Below, one piece after another: positions 12,001 through 27,000 of a stretch of 64,000 nt of DNA (positions within the stretch are counted from its first letter, which is position 1; every line of letters begins with the position of its first letter). A program made the position numbers and the translations under genes. The stretch covers positions 42,738,706 through 42,802,705 of the forward strand of contig CM036620.1 in assembly GCA_020746105.1 (NCBI GenBank), given 5' to 3'. Under the pieces are notes generated by a model that ran no database searches, was not told the origin of the DNA, and was given only the letters and a program-made list of their open reading frames with translations. Source of the stretch: Trogon surrucura (lineage: Eukaryota; Chordata; Aves; Trogoniformes; Trogonidae).

Positions 12001-15000
12001 AACAATTTAACTGCTTGCTTAAATTCTAAATAACCTGCAATTAATTAGAAAAACCAATTCTGGCATGATGATGGCAAGTCTCTTATTATTCATATACACA
12101 TTTTCATTCCTTGTGCTGCAGGACACAAAAGCCCTGTATGTCATCACCTGAAACACAGTAAATGATCCTTTAGCTGTGCCGACTGTGTCCCTGGATTTGT
12201 CCTGAAACAGAGTGAGGCTCCAACATCTCTTTCCCATTGATTAAATAAATAATGTGAAATTTTGGATCAAATGCCTTTTGCCTTACCTCTTCCCTTTGCA
12301 ACTCAGCCTCTATGCCTTGTAAAAAGATTAATCAGAACATGCTGAAGAACAAAAAAGGGTGGTGCTAAAATAGTTCTGTTGAAAGCTCAATGATTACTAT
12401 ATAAAACCCCTCATTTTTTTTAACCTTTGTTGTTCTTACAGAAAATGAACATCTACAAAGCTGTAGTAGTTGCTAAAAATATTGAATATCCATTCTTATT
12501 GGTCTTGTTTCCTTTTTCCCTCCTATCCTTGCTATGCCACCCAAAAAATGAAAGACACACTGTTACTATAAGAAAACAGGCATCACAGAATAAACTTTGA
12601 AGTAGAGCCCTGCAAGCAAAGGTTCTAGTTTCATTGACTTAGCACACCTCACTTGAAAGGTGAGTACGATATGCTTATTTTACAAACTGGTAACATTTTT
12701 ATTTAAGTCATGACATACCTGCATAAAGAAGCTTTCGAATGCAATGTATCTGCTGTGCAGCACATGCTACGTACAGAGGTGTTCCTAAATGAGGAAGATC
12801 TTGGTCAACATCTATACCCCAGGATATCAGCACCTCCAGACAGTCGCTGTGACCTGTTGGTACAAAGCACGACAGGGTTTGCTTGGCTTCAGTAAGCTGC
12901 CTCACAGACAAGACCAAACACATTTCTTAATGTTATTGTTGAGATATTCGGCAACTGCTCCGTGTATGTTCAGCGGGTGTTCTCTTACCTCTGCTGGCTG
13001 CTTCGTGAGTCGGTGACGGAAGACAGGACTCCCACTGAGCTTTGGCACCGTACTCTAGCAGGAGTTCGGCACAGGCTGCACTGCCTCTCGAACATGCATT
13101 AAATAAAGGTGTCACACCATCAATTGTTGTAGCATTTACCTAGAATATATAAAATCTATTTAAGAACAGAATTGAAAGAAAGGTAAATTTTTAAGCAGGA
13201 TGTAGTAAGAAGTTTCATTAAAATACCAAAAATTTTACTGGTTAGAATACCGTAGCTTAACTGATTGTTCCTGCTCTACTGTCTTCCTCTCACTGCAGCC
13301 CTCTGTTGAAATTAGTGTACTATTACTGCTTTTAAACTATGTTGGATAAACCAAAATACATCTGCAATTCTAAGGAGCACACATTAACGTCTGGGCAGTA
13401 AATAATTTTCAAAAGTCACTGCACTTTGCTTGTTCCATTGATACAGAAAATCTGCACTTTGTGTAGTAATGGGATACGGTTGACCTTCTCTCTGCAGATC
13501 TGTCCAGAATGCAAATTCCGTACTAAATGTGAGAATTATTTCCCATTTTGTTCTGTGTTTTACTCTCCCAGTTGGAGAGGTATTTCACAGGGTGGAGAAA
13601 AAACTTAATAGTACAGGCTTGCTGGTTTAATATCAACCTCACCACCTCACTAGTTAACTGATATTCCCACTGTGAGAAAAGGAAGAGGGAAACTAGCTAA
13701 ATTTTTGAGGGCTAATAATACCAAAGGAAGGAGCACAGGTATTAGGAGAGGGTTCCTTCCAAGACTCTGGCCTATCCACTTCCCTGCACCCCCAAACCCC
13801 TCAAAACAATTAAAAGTAATAAAGAAATCTGGTAAGAAAATGAAATTTGTTCTTATAGTTTTGTCTAGAGTATCTGTAGTTTTGTGGGTTTTGAATGTGC
13901 TAGCTGAAGTGGGGAAGAATTGGTTTTGGGAACATCTCTGTATTTTTTTCTTTTTCTTTCTCTGTAATAATGTAGACAGGGTCCTCAAAACTGAATTGTA
14001 AGGACAATAAATATGTCCATCATAGAGATCAGAGATTTGGGAACCTCTACGCCTTTGAACTCTGATGTCAGCAGAGATTGTAGTGCAAGTGGTCTGGAAA
14101 GTTCCATTTTTGTTTGGGAATAACAGATAAGCAGCCTGAGCCACCAGTACCAAAAACAGTCACTGATTTTTGTACTTAGGCCGAAGAATCTAAGAGCACA
14201 CAGGTGCCTTGTGACAAAAGACATTCTGGAGATTAAAAAAAACAGTCTTCTGCAAGCCACTCAAAGCAAGAGGAAGCCACTAAAGAAGAGGGACACATTC
14301 TATAACTTAAAAGAGAAATAATGAAATTCAGAGAAGAAATAAGGCTGGTGACATACAATCTTCTGATTCTTTCTAATTCATTACTGTTTTAGTGTCTGCT
14401 CATCACTTCCCCAGATCGCAGCTTACTGTAATTAAATGAGACCAATAAAAATCAAAGAATATATCATTCTCAGTTAAACCAAAGTTAGCACTAGACTTCA
14501 TATCCCAGAAAAAAGCCCCCTTACATTTGCTCCCGCTTCAAGAAGGATTCTTGCACATCCTACATGATCTCCCAGGCAGGCTTCATGAAGTGGAGTTACT
14601 TGGTCAATCGTTAGTATGTCTACATTGTACCCCTAAACAAGACATGAATGACACAGAAAAAAAAATGTTAAGAGCAATTTCTTCACACTACTGTTCATAG
14701 GAATAGCCTACAATACTCTAATCAGGCTTAAGACTCTACTTGCTATAAATAAATCTTCAGTCAGCATAAAAAGAATCTTTCACCAATCAAGGTATATAAC
14801 AATATAAGTAAGTTGCCAGCTCTTTCTGTTTTAAATCAGAAATAGGAATAGGCTGTCGAAGGTATAAAGAAGATAGACTGCTGAGATGCACAGTGACAGG
14901 ACAAAAGGCAACACAGACAAGTCAGAACATGGCACATTCTAATTAGTTCTGCAGAAAAAAATTCACTGTGGGGACAGGGGTCCAGAGAGGTTGGTGCATC

Positions 15001-18000
15001 TCCAGTCTTGATGATCTTTAAAAATCAACAAGGCCCTGAGTCTAAACTATCCAGCAATTCAATGATTCTCTGACTTAAGGTCTGAAATAGTCATGAATTT
15101 TAGCAAGAAAAACATGTCTTGGTTGATGTAATTATCAAGGCCTTGAAATTTTCTGTAGCAGATGTTGTTTGATTCTTAAGAACTACTAATTGCATCTATT
15201 GGCTTCTGTTACATGTATTCTTTAGCATAATTTTTCAGTGTTGTAGTAGCTAATCATAGAATGGCCTAGGCTGGAAGGGACCTTAGAGATCATTTTAATC
15301 CAACCTCCCTGTCATGGGCAACGACGTCTCTCAACTAAATCAGGCAACACAAGGGGACCGAACCCGCGACCTTTGGTGTTTCAGCACCACGCTCAACCGA
15401 GTGAGCTAAACTGGCCCTCATATGACAATACCGTAACGTTAAAATTTAGTGGTTTACAGTCTCTCCCCTTGCTATCAACAATTGAAAAAAAAAAAAAATC
15501 ATCACAACTACAAAACCCCAGAATATTTCAGTGATTTTTCCCTTCAACAAATATATATCTGACTAGCTCTGTTTACCTGAGGGCTTAAATAAGTGGAACT
15601 ACATTGACATATACCAGGAAAGAGGGACAGACAGATACACATTTAGATATAGCTTAGGAAAAAAACAGGAGGAGTTTTAAAACATACAGAGAAAACATTT
15701 TAAAAATTAACTTATATCTTGTCATACAAAAAATAATAAACATGTATTGCTTGAAAAATTGAAATTAAAAAAGTAAAGCATAATAAATGTGCATTAATAA
15801 TCTATGTGGAGAAATTAATTAACATTAAAAATGAAAGTAATTTTAAGAACTCAGCCTTCACCTGGGACAGTAAAGTCTTTAGAGAAAGAAGACGTCCTTG
15901 ACTGGCTGCCTCATGCAGAGGTGAGCGATCTGCCCAAGAACCTATATAACAACATTTATTGAGTAAAACATACAAATTAGAAGGATTTTGGAAATCATAG
16001 AGCAAAGCAGAAAATACAACACACAGAACGAAGTCAACTCTCCCTTGAAATTAATTCATCCTTACAGACTATTTCGAATGATCAGTTTCCAGACAATAAA
16101 AACTGCTCTATTATTAACAGTAAATAACTCTAATAAATGATTATGTGGAACAGAGAACAAAATATTGATATATTGATTTCAGTAATCTGCTCTATTAAAT
16201 TAAGCAATTGCTATATTTCCCACTTCTATTTTTGCATTATTCATTTTTTAAAAAAATATCTCAATACAACTTACTTTTTGCAGCCGGCATACAGAAACAT
16301 GTAGCTTCAACAAACTGATATTTGAATTTAAACTAGACATAAACCTGCCTGAAAAAGACGCTAAAAAGCTGATGTATATGAAAATCAATAACGATATCCT
16401 TATGTATGATGTGATCAATCTGCAGCTACTACACAAGTGCAAGGAGAGAAATACAATGAGAACCACACAAAAAATGGCTTAGTAGAAATACAATATCAAG
16501 TCTGAGTTATTCTAATAGGCTATTAGGGCTAAAAATAGTTAAAATGTAAAGGTTTGACATATATTTTCATTTATTTATCACCTCCAGGAAAGAAAAGGGG
16601 GAGGGACGAATCAAACAACAAGCCCATCTTTGCACACATCCGCCCTCTTAACTCCCAGCTCAAGTCCCAGAGTCATCCCATGGACGCTGACGAAGAACTG
16701 GCCTTTTCCTCTAGAAGCCTGGCCACTGACAGGTCCCTTCTAGCCAGGCAGTGTTACAGCCATAGCTCATACCAATTTACTGCATGAATTTTGCAAATCA
16801 AATTCTGAGAGATTGTGCAAGGAAGACTCATCTTCAAAATATGAGTTACTTATACCTATTCCTGTCAGAAAAAAAAATAAACCACTGGAACGGTACAATG
16901 TGATTGTATCAAAAATCCCGGAAGAAATGTAGAGTGACTTAACTAAGTATGACGAACTGGTGACAGTGGTAAATGAATATCCAATGTGTAAACATGTTTG
17001 ACCTTGTTCGTTGGAATGGACTAGGAGTGCTTGCAGAGACAGTGACCGCCTTTTAGTGACAAGGCAATTTTAAATGAGAAGGCTATTGCTCAATCACTGG
17101 CAATCATCAGTCTAAGGTAATTACTCACTAGAAATAAGACTCTGTTTCTGTTCCCTGTTGGACCTCTTCTGCCCACTATCCTGTTTCAGAAATATGTTTT
17201 CGGTTACAATAAACAACTCCCCCGAATCAAATGAAGATTGACGGAAAAGATTAAGAGTGCTCAATCAATCAGGGCATAGGTAAAAAAAATATGATATAGG
17301 GCACAATATGGAAATTGAGATGATGAATCCTCCATTTCCCCAGAGGTGTTAGTGAACAAAAGTAAAGCTTACTTGGATGTAAGACTGCATCTTCTCACAG
17401 AACATATAATTACATGCGGAACTCAGTGCTACTGGATGCTACTGAGATCAAAATCGGTGAAACAAAAGCACAACTGACTATTTCAATTATCATGACTATA
17501 CAAAGCTGATCAAAGAAGATAAAATATAGAAGATTAAAGCTTTGTAAACCTGATCCTAAAAACGCATGGATATTTCTATTATGTCAGAGCATCCAGTATC
17601 CATGAAGCTCCTTGTACTTTTTCATCTGTAGGAGTAGATGGACCATGGGAAAGATCCAGCTTCCAATACTCTGTCAGAATTATGTGCACTAAGCCCTGAT
17701 CATGTGTGTGAACATGTATGTACCTGCTTTTTACTTTAGGTTTATTATACGTGCTATTTTGCAATTCTTATTGCAAGTCAGAATGAAAAATGCACACAAA
17801 GCAATTGGGATCTTAAAGGGTATTATACTATAAAAACAGAGCTCAGAAATCTTAAAGGGTCCCAATTTTGACAAAACATCAGTATTTTTTCTGTCATCCC
17901 AATAAGCTCAAGTATATTTATCCTATTGTAGTTTGGATGTGAGCAATCACTATGAGAGTTCTGGCCAATGTTTTCCTTCTGTAGTACTAGCTGAACCAGC

Positions 18001-21000
18001 ACTCTAGTCCTTCCAATTCAAATGAATTAGATCCATTAAGTTCTGCTGGCAGCTGCAAAGATTTCCTCAAAAATAATTAAAAGCTGTACTTAGAGGCTGC
18101 TTTTGAAATTTTGTCCCCATCTCTACACATGAGAAGTTCTCTCTCTTGACAGTCTATCCTAATCCTAAATTACCATTAAAAAAAAAAAAAAAAGACACAA
18201 CTATTATATAGAAAAATATCTCACAAAATTGTGTCATGAAGTTTTTATGTCCATTAAACCATTAAATACACTTTGGACATTTTTGTAGCTGCATATAACT
18301 CAGAACAAAGAAGCAGGTAGGATCTAAAAGCAACATTTTTCCCACCTTTCTTTGCTTCACCTTCTTCCCTCTTTGGCTTGCTCAGAAGAATTTCTGTTAA
18401 TTCTGTTAATGTCATTACCCCAATGACGTTTAAGAACCAAATGACACCAGCTCCCATTGTGAGCTCTGTTTTGCACCTAGACCCACCTTATATCTCTGTT
18501 TCCATGTAGAGACATCCAGCAGGTAGCTGTTTCTGCTGAATTCATTAAATACAAAATGCTTGTATCATCTCTACTGGAAATAAAATCTACAAGCAAAATG
18601 CTGCAGAAATATTTTGTGCAAAACAAGTTTAGAAGAAAACTTTCGCATTCCAACTAATTTACCAATAAAGTTAGTAATTAATCACTAAATACCACGAGAA
18701 AATAATCATATAAAATAAATAAACATCGAAGGTGTCTTAAAATAAATTCTTTGTCTAGATTGCTGCCTTCTGCTAATCTACAAACTTGCTACGTCTCTCA
18801 CTTAGAAAGCATTAACAAGAATATAAACGAGGACAATTTTTCATTCATTGTTTTCCATAGCAGCAGTATTAGCAAACACAGTCTATTCCAAAACTGTTAA
18901 TGCATTAATTCCTTGCTGATATCGTCTCTGATAGATGCTGAATACAAAGTATCTCTAACTATATTTAGAAGCCACAGGAGTTCCAAGTTCTCTGGTGTAT
19001 CGTTTACGAGGAAGGGCAGCCTATATTGCTTAGTAAACACTAACAAGAAAGAATAAATATATTCACTGTATTAACAGGCACAGTTTAAAAAAAAAAAAAA
19101 ATACAACATGTCATACAATACCTAAATCTCCATCTCCCCATGGCACTTCCAGCCAATTGCAATTATAAATCCTACTCATTTCTTTCAATCTGGAAAATAA
19201 AAAAAAGTTAACAAAAAAAAAATCTGTTCTTGCCAATTGGGCCTCCTCTTAGTATTCTCCAGCTATGTTTGGAAGGAGATCAGCAGCCCACTGTAATACC
19301 AACTTTCAGTAAACACAGCTTTGAAGATATGAGCACATACAAGTAGACAGTTTCTTTTCTGTGTCCCCTCTTTTGTTCCTTTTTCACATTTATTGTTTTA
19401 ACATAACTTTTCACAGTGCCACTACCTGTGCCTTTGCCTTCCAAGGCAGATTAACTGGAATTTCAACATAGGAGAAACTCACAGTGAAATCAAGAGAACC
19501 TTGAGCTGAATAAGAACTGCAGGACAAACTCCCTCTTTTTAACCTCATGCAAATGAACACACAGTTTTGCATCCTCAAAAATCAGTATTAGTACATAGAT
19601 TTTTAAGGGAAGCTCTGCCAAATGCTCGTATGTTACTTTACTACTTATTCATCATATACTTATAAAAGAAACAGGCTGAGATATTCTGAACATGTTTCAA
19701 ATGCTCTTTGATCCACATGCTGGACTTGCCTTTTAGCAGTTCACTATTGCCTCAATTATCTCCTAAACAATTCTTTGGTCGTTAAATTGTGTTCTTGATA
19801 ACTATTCTCAGCAGTGAAAATCCCCAAAAATAGGGATTTGCAATTCTGACTTTGATCCATCTCTAAGTCATTGACGTTATTTTCTTCACATTTTCCTACA
19901 GACTTCACTCCTTTATATCTACTTGCAATTACCTGTAAGTCATTCCTGCAGTTATGATCATAGTAAAAAAATAGTAAGTAAAAATATCTTCGTAGGAGCC
20001 ATTAACTCCAGTCATGCCATTTGTTTGGTTTTAAAAATTTGTGTCCAAAAAAACCCAACCAAAGACCACATACAAAAAATCCCAAGCCCAAAACAATAAA
20101 AGGTATACTAAAAAGTTGGATTTTCAAAACAAGAACAACTGGAAATGAATCAAAGTCTTCTCACTGACTTCAATAAGAGAAGATTTATGCCAGAGCTCAG
20201 CAGTTTAGAAAAATACTGCTCTAGGGGTAAATAGTGTGCCAGTCCTCCGAAGAAGCAGTATCATCAGAGAACTGAAAATAGAGGCCTGCTGCAGTTCATT
20301 ATTGGGAGATGAGAAACACAGACTATTTTGAAAGTGTTGTAGCTAATATTTATTTCTGCAAAACAAATGCTTTGTATCAAGCTCATCACTATTACTTTTT
20401 ATTCCTTAATACATATTTTGAGTGTTTCAGTTTGTGACTACTGCAGCAACAGACAGGAAATCTGTAACAGAAAAAATCTGTACTGCTGTAGTCCCAAGAA
20501 AACTGACTCACTTCACTCCAGTTGTTAAAACTGCCTGATATTTCTTTTATGTAATTAAGTTTTGACAGGTCTTACTACGGCAATATAAAATCACCCATTT
20601 TTCTAAAGCACTTGCAGGGTAAAAAAAAAGTGTGTCAACTATTCAATTGATATTTGATGTTAAAAACTAATAAAAAGAATCTTAAGCCAAGCACTTAAAA
20701 GTTTAGAAATGCATCTCTGGTGCTTAACTACTATGATTAGATATGATCTGCAAAACAGAAGCCACTTCTTTTTAACAAATGAAATTGCAACAATCAACAC
20801 CAAAGAACTTTAAAAAAAAATAGAATATAGGCTAGAGATGATTAAAATATATCTGAGAGAGGAGATGTACTTCAAGTGGCATTTAAATATTTCATTTCAG
20901 TATTTCAAATAATCTTTGCTTTTGTTTGATCTAAAAATATTTAAGAATATATAAACATAAACACATAATTATGTATATATGCATACAAAAAAATGAAAAC

Positions 21001-24000
21001 TTGGTTGGTTCAAATCAATATTCCTTCTAGTGTTTATCATCATTTTGACTTTCAAAATTGGAGGATTTCATTACAAATTCAAATGCCAACAATGTCCTAT
21101 TCTTAAAAACCATACAAAGCAGATTTATTTTTCCACATAGCTCTGTTTATGCTGCACCCACATTACATAACCATATATTAGTTATGCCATTCCAGTGTTG
21201 TACTCAATGAACGACTAAGCATTGTGTATCTCCGTATCTCCTGCTCTTGAAGACACTCTATCCAGATTATAAACTGACTGTGACATTGTTAATTTTATAT
21301 TGCCTTTTTCATGGTATTCTCCCAATAACAAAAGAATCCTTCAAAACCCTGGCTGAATCTATCTTCATAACATCATCACCTCATGCTAATTTATAACTAA
21401 CGAACCAAAAGACAGAGCATTTTAATGCTTAAATTGGAAAACCAATCTAACAGCTTATTTTTTCCAGAGTACTTAAGCATTAGAGTGCACACTGAAAGCA
21501 TAGTTTAATTATGGTTATGAGAGCTTTGAGCTTCTGAAATTTCAGCCTTAGACAATTATAACCATGATCAGTCCAGAAACTTTTAGGTTAGGTGATTGGT
21601 CCTGAAACACACAGGTGCTACAGGAAAGACAAGAACAGAGGTTGCTGTTGGTTGGTGTTAAAACATTAACTCTTTTTTTCCTACCATTCACTATATGCCT
21701 TCTAACCTTTGCAACATATAGGAAAACATAGTGTGTAATTTCTCTGAGTACAAACCTAGTACATTCTCAGAACACCATCCATCTTGCATATCAAAGGAGG
21801 CAGGGCTTTGTGGAAAAAATACAGTATTGTGACTGCTGACAAATACTGGGTTATAATGTATTACATGGTCAAACCAGCATGACAAGAGGCAACTTTTAAC
21901 AAGTCCTAGATTTTTAGTGCTTTGACATTGCAATTTAACGTGCTTTTCACACAGAAAGAAGAGTCACTAAACTGTACTAAAAATCCTAAAAAAGCCCCAT
22001 AACAGCAATATCCAAACACAGCTCCGTTGGTTCCCACCAGAAGGAACGTTCGGCTCCATGAGGGCAGCGGTGATACTGGTGCGGGAGCAGTTGTTGCTGC
22101 TGGCTCAGTGCTGGGCTTTGCACACGCAGAAGTGTGTCAGGCCCCTTCTGCCATCATGTGAAAGCACAACGACCGCCCTGCTCATTGCTCATGCACAGCC
22201 TGTTTCTTCTATCTTCCTGAGGCTGGGTATTCTTTGAACTGAAAGTAACTTGCAAACTCTGTGTACCACAGCTGGAATGCCGAGGTATAAAATCACATCG
22301 ACCTCTAAATTCAGTAATCCATGAGACCCAGATTTGATTTGAATACGTGCAGGAGTTGGTAGTACACTTAGACATTTATTATTTCCTTGGACGAGTCACT
22401 AAAATAAGGAAAGGGGTTTTCAGTGGCTTTCCTAACTAGAAGGTAACAAAAAAGGCATATGGACATTCTGAGCTGAGCTCAGACTCTGGAGGACTTCTGC
22501 CTAGAATAATTTTCCTCCTCAAATGCAGTCTCAGCCTTAATCAGGACTGCAAGCAATTCTCTCCAAGCTGTGCTCAGAATATTCAGTTTTTCTAGCCTGC
22601 CAGAGAGTGAATGCAGCACGTGGCCTAATCCCCAGCCTTAAGAGCTGTACCCAGATGGGCAGCAAAGCTGGGCCTAGTGTGCTGATTTTTGCCACATCCA
22701 GGAATTTTTTGGTAAAATAGCCTGGTCGTGGGCCCTCAGGCCAGTAGGCTGAAGACCTTTTCCTAGCTTGACTGTATTCTTTCGCTCTTCTACTAAATCT
22801 TATAATGGCATATTCCACCCCCCACATCACTTTTAGTACATTTTCCAATCTTAGTATTTAATTACATATGGCATTGCAGCATGGCTTTCTCTTCCTTTGC
22901 TCTGCAGGGGTGCCAAAAAGAGCCTCCTTCAGATTTGATATCAGATATACCTGTTATGCAAGTGAATTGCAACAACCAGAAGCCTCAACTGCAACAGCAG
23001 CGTCTCAGTACTTTGATATGTCCATCAATAAATTTATACACCTGGTTTAGCAGTCACAAAGTGGCTTTAATTAGCTGGACTGTGTTAAGGTGGATTCTTC
23101 AGAAAATCTTACTTTCCCTGTTTTACTGTGATTTTGAAGATTTCAAAACTTGACTAACCGTGGCTATTTCTTTACAGGAATAGCAAAACGACCTAATCCT
23201 GAATCACATCCAGGAGTGGCTAGTGCTAACTAACATCAATAAACTTTTTATAAAATATCTTTTCAGTCTGAAGGAGAATGTCCTAGTTTTTTGGGAACTA
23301 CTGACCTAACCTAGCTGAAATGTTCATAAATGCAAGTTACTATAGACCAGGAAATCTTAGCCCAACCAGTGAATACCATAAGGGTAAAAGATATGCTGTG
23401 TACTAAGAATGGTGAATAAATATAACCTTACAGTATCATTGCATTCAGTCACTTGCGAACTTAAGGTAACTCTTGTTTAAATTCTTGAATAGTGTTTAAT
23501 TCTAAAACTGTTAATACTGGAAATTATTTTTATGCACAGTATATAAAATTTTTATATTTTTATGCACAATATATCAAATCTCTTTCCCATCTCTTCTTTC
23601 CCTTGACTATTTTAACATCTCTATTTTTAAATTTGATATCATATTATCACAAATTCGATATCATATTATCACAAATTTCAAGTTTGATTTCCTCATTTTC
23701 TTTTTGTGTTTCACTCTAAGCCTTATGATATGGTAAATATTAATCGAAATTATGATCACCTGTTAAAAAAATTCCCATTAGACTCCCACAGTTACTCAAA
23801 ACTCCCTTTTACACACTTGTATTATGAAATATTAGGAAAATATGTCACAGACAACAGCAGTCCTAAACACTTATTTTATAATAGACTTTGTTCCTCATTG
23901 CTGAAAACGTCAGTGTCCAGCAACTTAAATACTTAAGTAATTCTCCATGCAAATCCTTACAATTATATCTTACATATCTTAGAACAGAACAATAATTCTG

Positions 24001-27000
24001 TCACCTGTAGTTCCTCCACTGCCTGCTATTTTAGCTACACGTAAACTTCTCTTTACATATAAAGTTATATGTAAAGTTTACTTCGCCCCTCCTTCCATTG
24101 CCCAGTTCCCTGTTGTAAACAATTAGCCTTCAGTATCCAGTTACCTTGTGACAGGACAGCAAAAGTCAGAGTAAGTCAAGCCTTAAATGCTTGCATAAAA
24201 CAAATAGGGCAGATAAACAAGAAAAGGTATTTTAGATCAGCTGATATGACTGCAGAAAGAACAAAAATAGCTTCAACAACCTTGTGTTAACCCATGCAGG
24301 ACAATAAAGTGCCACTAACATAAGCATGCATTTATATTACAGCTAGAAAAAAAAAAGCATTAAAAAAGGCACAAAAAAACAGTTTAGAGCTAGAACATCA
24401 TAAATTGGGTCAGCTTAGCATATTTCAGAACAGAGTTTCTGAAATGGCTGCTGTACTAACCTTGGCTGGTCAGAATACCCCAGCTAGCTGTTCGTTTCGC
24501 AGGACACTCCCCTACACTTTCTAGGCGTCTTTTGGGGAGATTCTGGCTCCTCTGTACAGCAGTGTTTGTTGTCATTATCTCTTTCTTGAGGAAAGCCTGC
24601 CTGTCATTGGTGCAGGTGCTCTGGTCTGACGAACATCCACAAATGGATTTCTACTACTTTTTTTTTTTTCCCCTCCTTTCGCTTTTTCACAAAGGATCTT
24701 GCTGTACTTACTGTAGAATGGCTACAACACAGAAATCCATTCAGTAACATTTACTAGCTTGGACTAGTGAGTACTTAGTGGGGGAAGGGAAGGACTGCTC
24801 TAGCATTTTCTATTTTTAAAACAGAGAAAGAATCAGCTTAGTTACAGCATGAGTCTTAACTATTTACACGATTTAAACGGAAAGGTGTTATTTTTTTAAT
24901 CATTCAAACAAAAAGGAAACATTCTTAAGGTCTAAGTATTCAATGCTTTGTTACTTAACACAAAATCTAAACAAGAAAAATTTAAACTGTTTTATCAGAA
25001 CGACAATTCTTTTTATAGAAACAATTTAATGCATTTATTACTGCATCAAGCTTTACTTGTATGCAACTTGCAGTTAAGAGAGAGGTTGGAATTCAGAAGA
25101 AACCACAAAACAAGCATTTTTGTTTTCTTTGTGGTGCAGATTTTTGGGTTTGGGGGTTTTTTGTTGGTTGGTTGGTTGTTGTGGTTTTTTTTAAATAGGG
25201 GACAATGTATTCTACAGATGTCAACTAGAAATGACATCCTGAATAAGTAAAAACATAGTTTGACTACCTCAAAAAAAAAAAGAGATTTCACTTTTATTTT
25301 GAAACTCTGATCCCATTATGAAAGTAAAGCTATAGTCTTTTTTGAAGAAACACAATTCAATTTTTTTTTTAAATAATAACAACAGGGGCAACCAAACAGT
25401 AGTAGAATGTTTTTGTATGTTACTATCTATCTATGCCAATACTATACAACAGAAATTTGCAGAGAAAAGCAATCCATGATAAAATTTCAGCATGGACAAA
25501 GAGGATGATGATTTCTCTGTGCTAACAGCACACTAAAAAGCTGCCTTCAACTCCCCACAGCTTCTTTCCAGTATTTCCTCACTGTCTTGTTCTACTTCTA
25601 TAAAAAAACAGCCATTTGCAAACTTTTTAAAAGGAAATTAACTTTACCGTGTTTCATTAGTACTACTCCTTTCAGATACACGACAAAAATTAATCCTAAA
25701 GATGTTGAAATCATACACAGGTACTTAATGAAATTTTCTATATCACTCTTGTTTTTCTTTAAGAAAAAATCCGAAGCAAAATTATAGTTTGGTAGGATAT
25801 GGAGAACAAGGAGGAGCTGCAAATTTCATCTTGAAATTACAGCACATGAGAACTGTCTTATTGGAATGGAGCTACATTCTTTACAGAACAGAAGCAGGTG
25901 GGCTACTGCTATTCTTGCAAGAGAGAACAAAACTGCACTCTCTCAGACGTTAGGCTGTTTTCAGAACATTCTTTTCCTAATGTTTTATCCAGCTGAATGA
26001 ACCAGAGCATCTTACAGACTGAAACAAATACTTCTACAAATCAGCAGTCAGACTGCAACTAAGTTTTGAGCATAGCTTTTTCAAAAGGGTTTGTTATAAA
26101 AGGGCAGATTATAAATATATTACTTGTTAAATTGTAGTGTTTTTTTCAAGTATGTAAATACTGGAGGGTGAATCAACACAAAACCTTACTAAAGATGTGT
26201 ATACATGTGTCTGTGTCTGGAAGACATTGGCACTATTCTCCAGGAAAGAAAGAACCAATGACATTTTTTGTGCCTGCCATGGCTATGAGGCTCATCTCAG
26301 TTGTACACTTCCTTTCCATCTAGACTTTCAGGAGAAGGTGGTAAGGATCAGGATCAAGGAAAGCATCTGGCACTGCAGGGCTGGGATTGACAGTGGGCTG
26401 GGAAGACAAGCCCTACATGTTTCTGTAGGAGTTTTGTGGGTGAGGTTGTCAGCTGAGAATGAAGCTGGGTCCTTCTAGAGGAGTGATACAAACCTGAAAG
26501 CAGTTCATACAACTTGCTTTCCACAGATACCCCAGCCCCCGCCTTCTCTTCGTGGTCTCAGAGGTGTGACTTGCAGGAGCAAGGAAAGCAGCAGCTACAG
26601 AGACAGCTGCCGTGGCTTCAAAGAGAAGGACCCCCCGGGGCAGTCAGTAGCACCTGTTCACTCTGGTCCAGAGAGCTGCATAGGAACCTATGAGTTACCA
26701 ATGGAGCTAGACAACCCCCAACATCTGCCACCTTCAAGGCAAGGGTCCTAGGAAAAAGTACTTCTATTCCACAGACATTTGCTACTCATTGTTATGAAAT
26801 TACTTTGATTACTTTGGAGGACATCAGAATGCAACATATATAAATTCACTATTTTTTTTATCCTTTAGAGAAGGTAAAGCTTATCCCATTTAGAACTCTA
26901 GAAGCAACTTTTCACTAAATTCTGCTAGGTACAACCATTCATCCACCAGTCAAAAGCCATTAAAAGGCCCTATTAAAACTACATAGATAAAAGTTTTTTT

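Noticed and set aside
13650-14153. 167-codon minus-strand open frame in ASB5 intron 3
   Set aside because: No domain, a poly-lysine run from an A-rich tract, and frames of similar length on the other strand; ASB5 exons splice across it.
15355-15416. A functional tRNA-Ile gene
   Set aside because: The head matches tRNA-Ile but the 3' half passes straight into CR1 sequence, the acceptor stem cannot close and the anticodon arm is altered; it is a SINE head.
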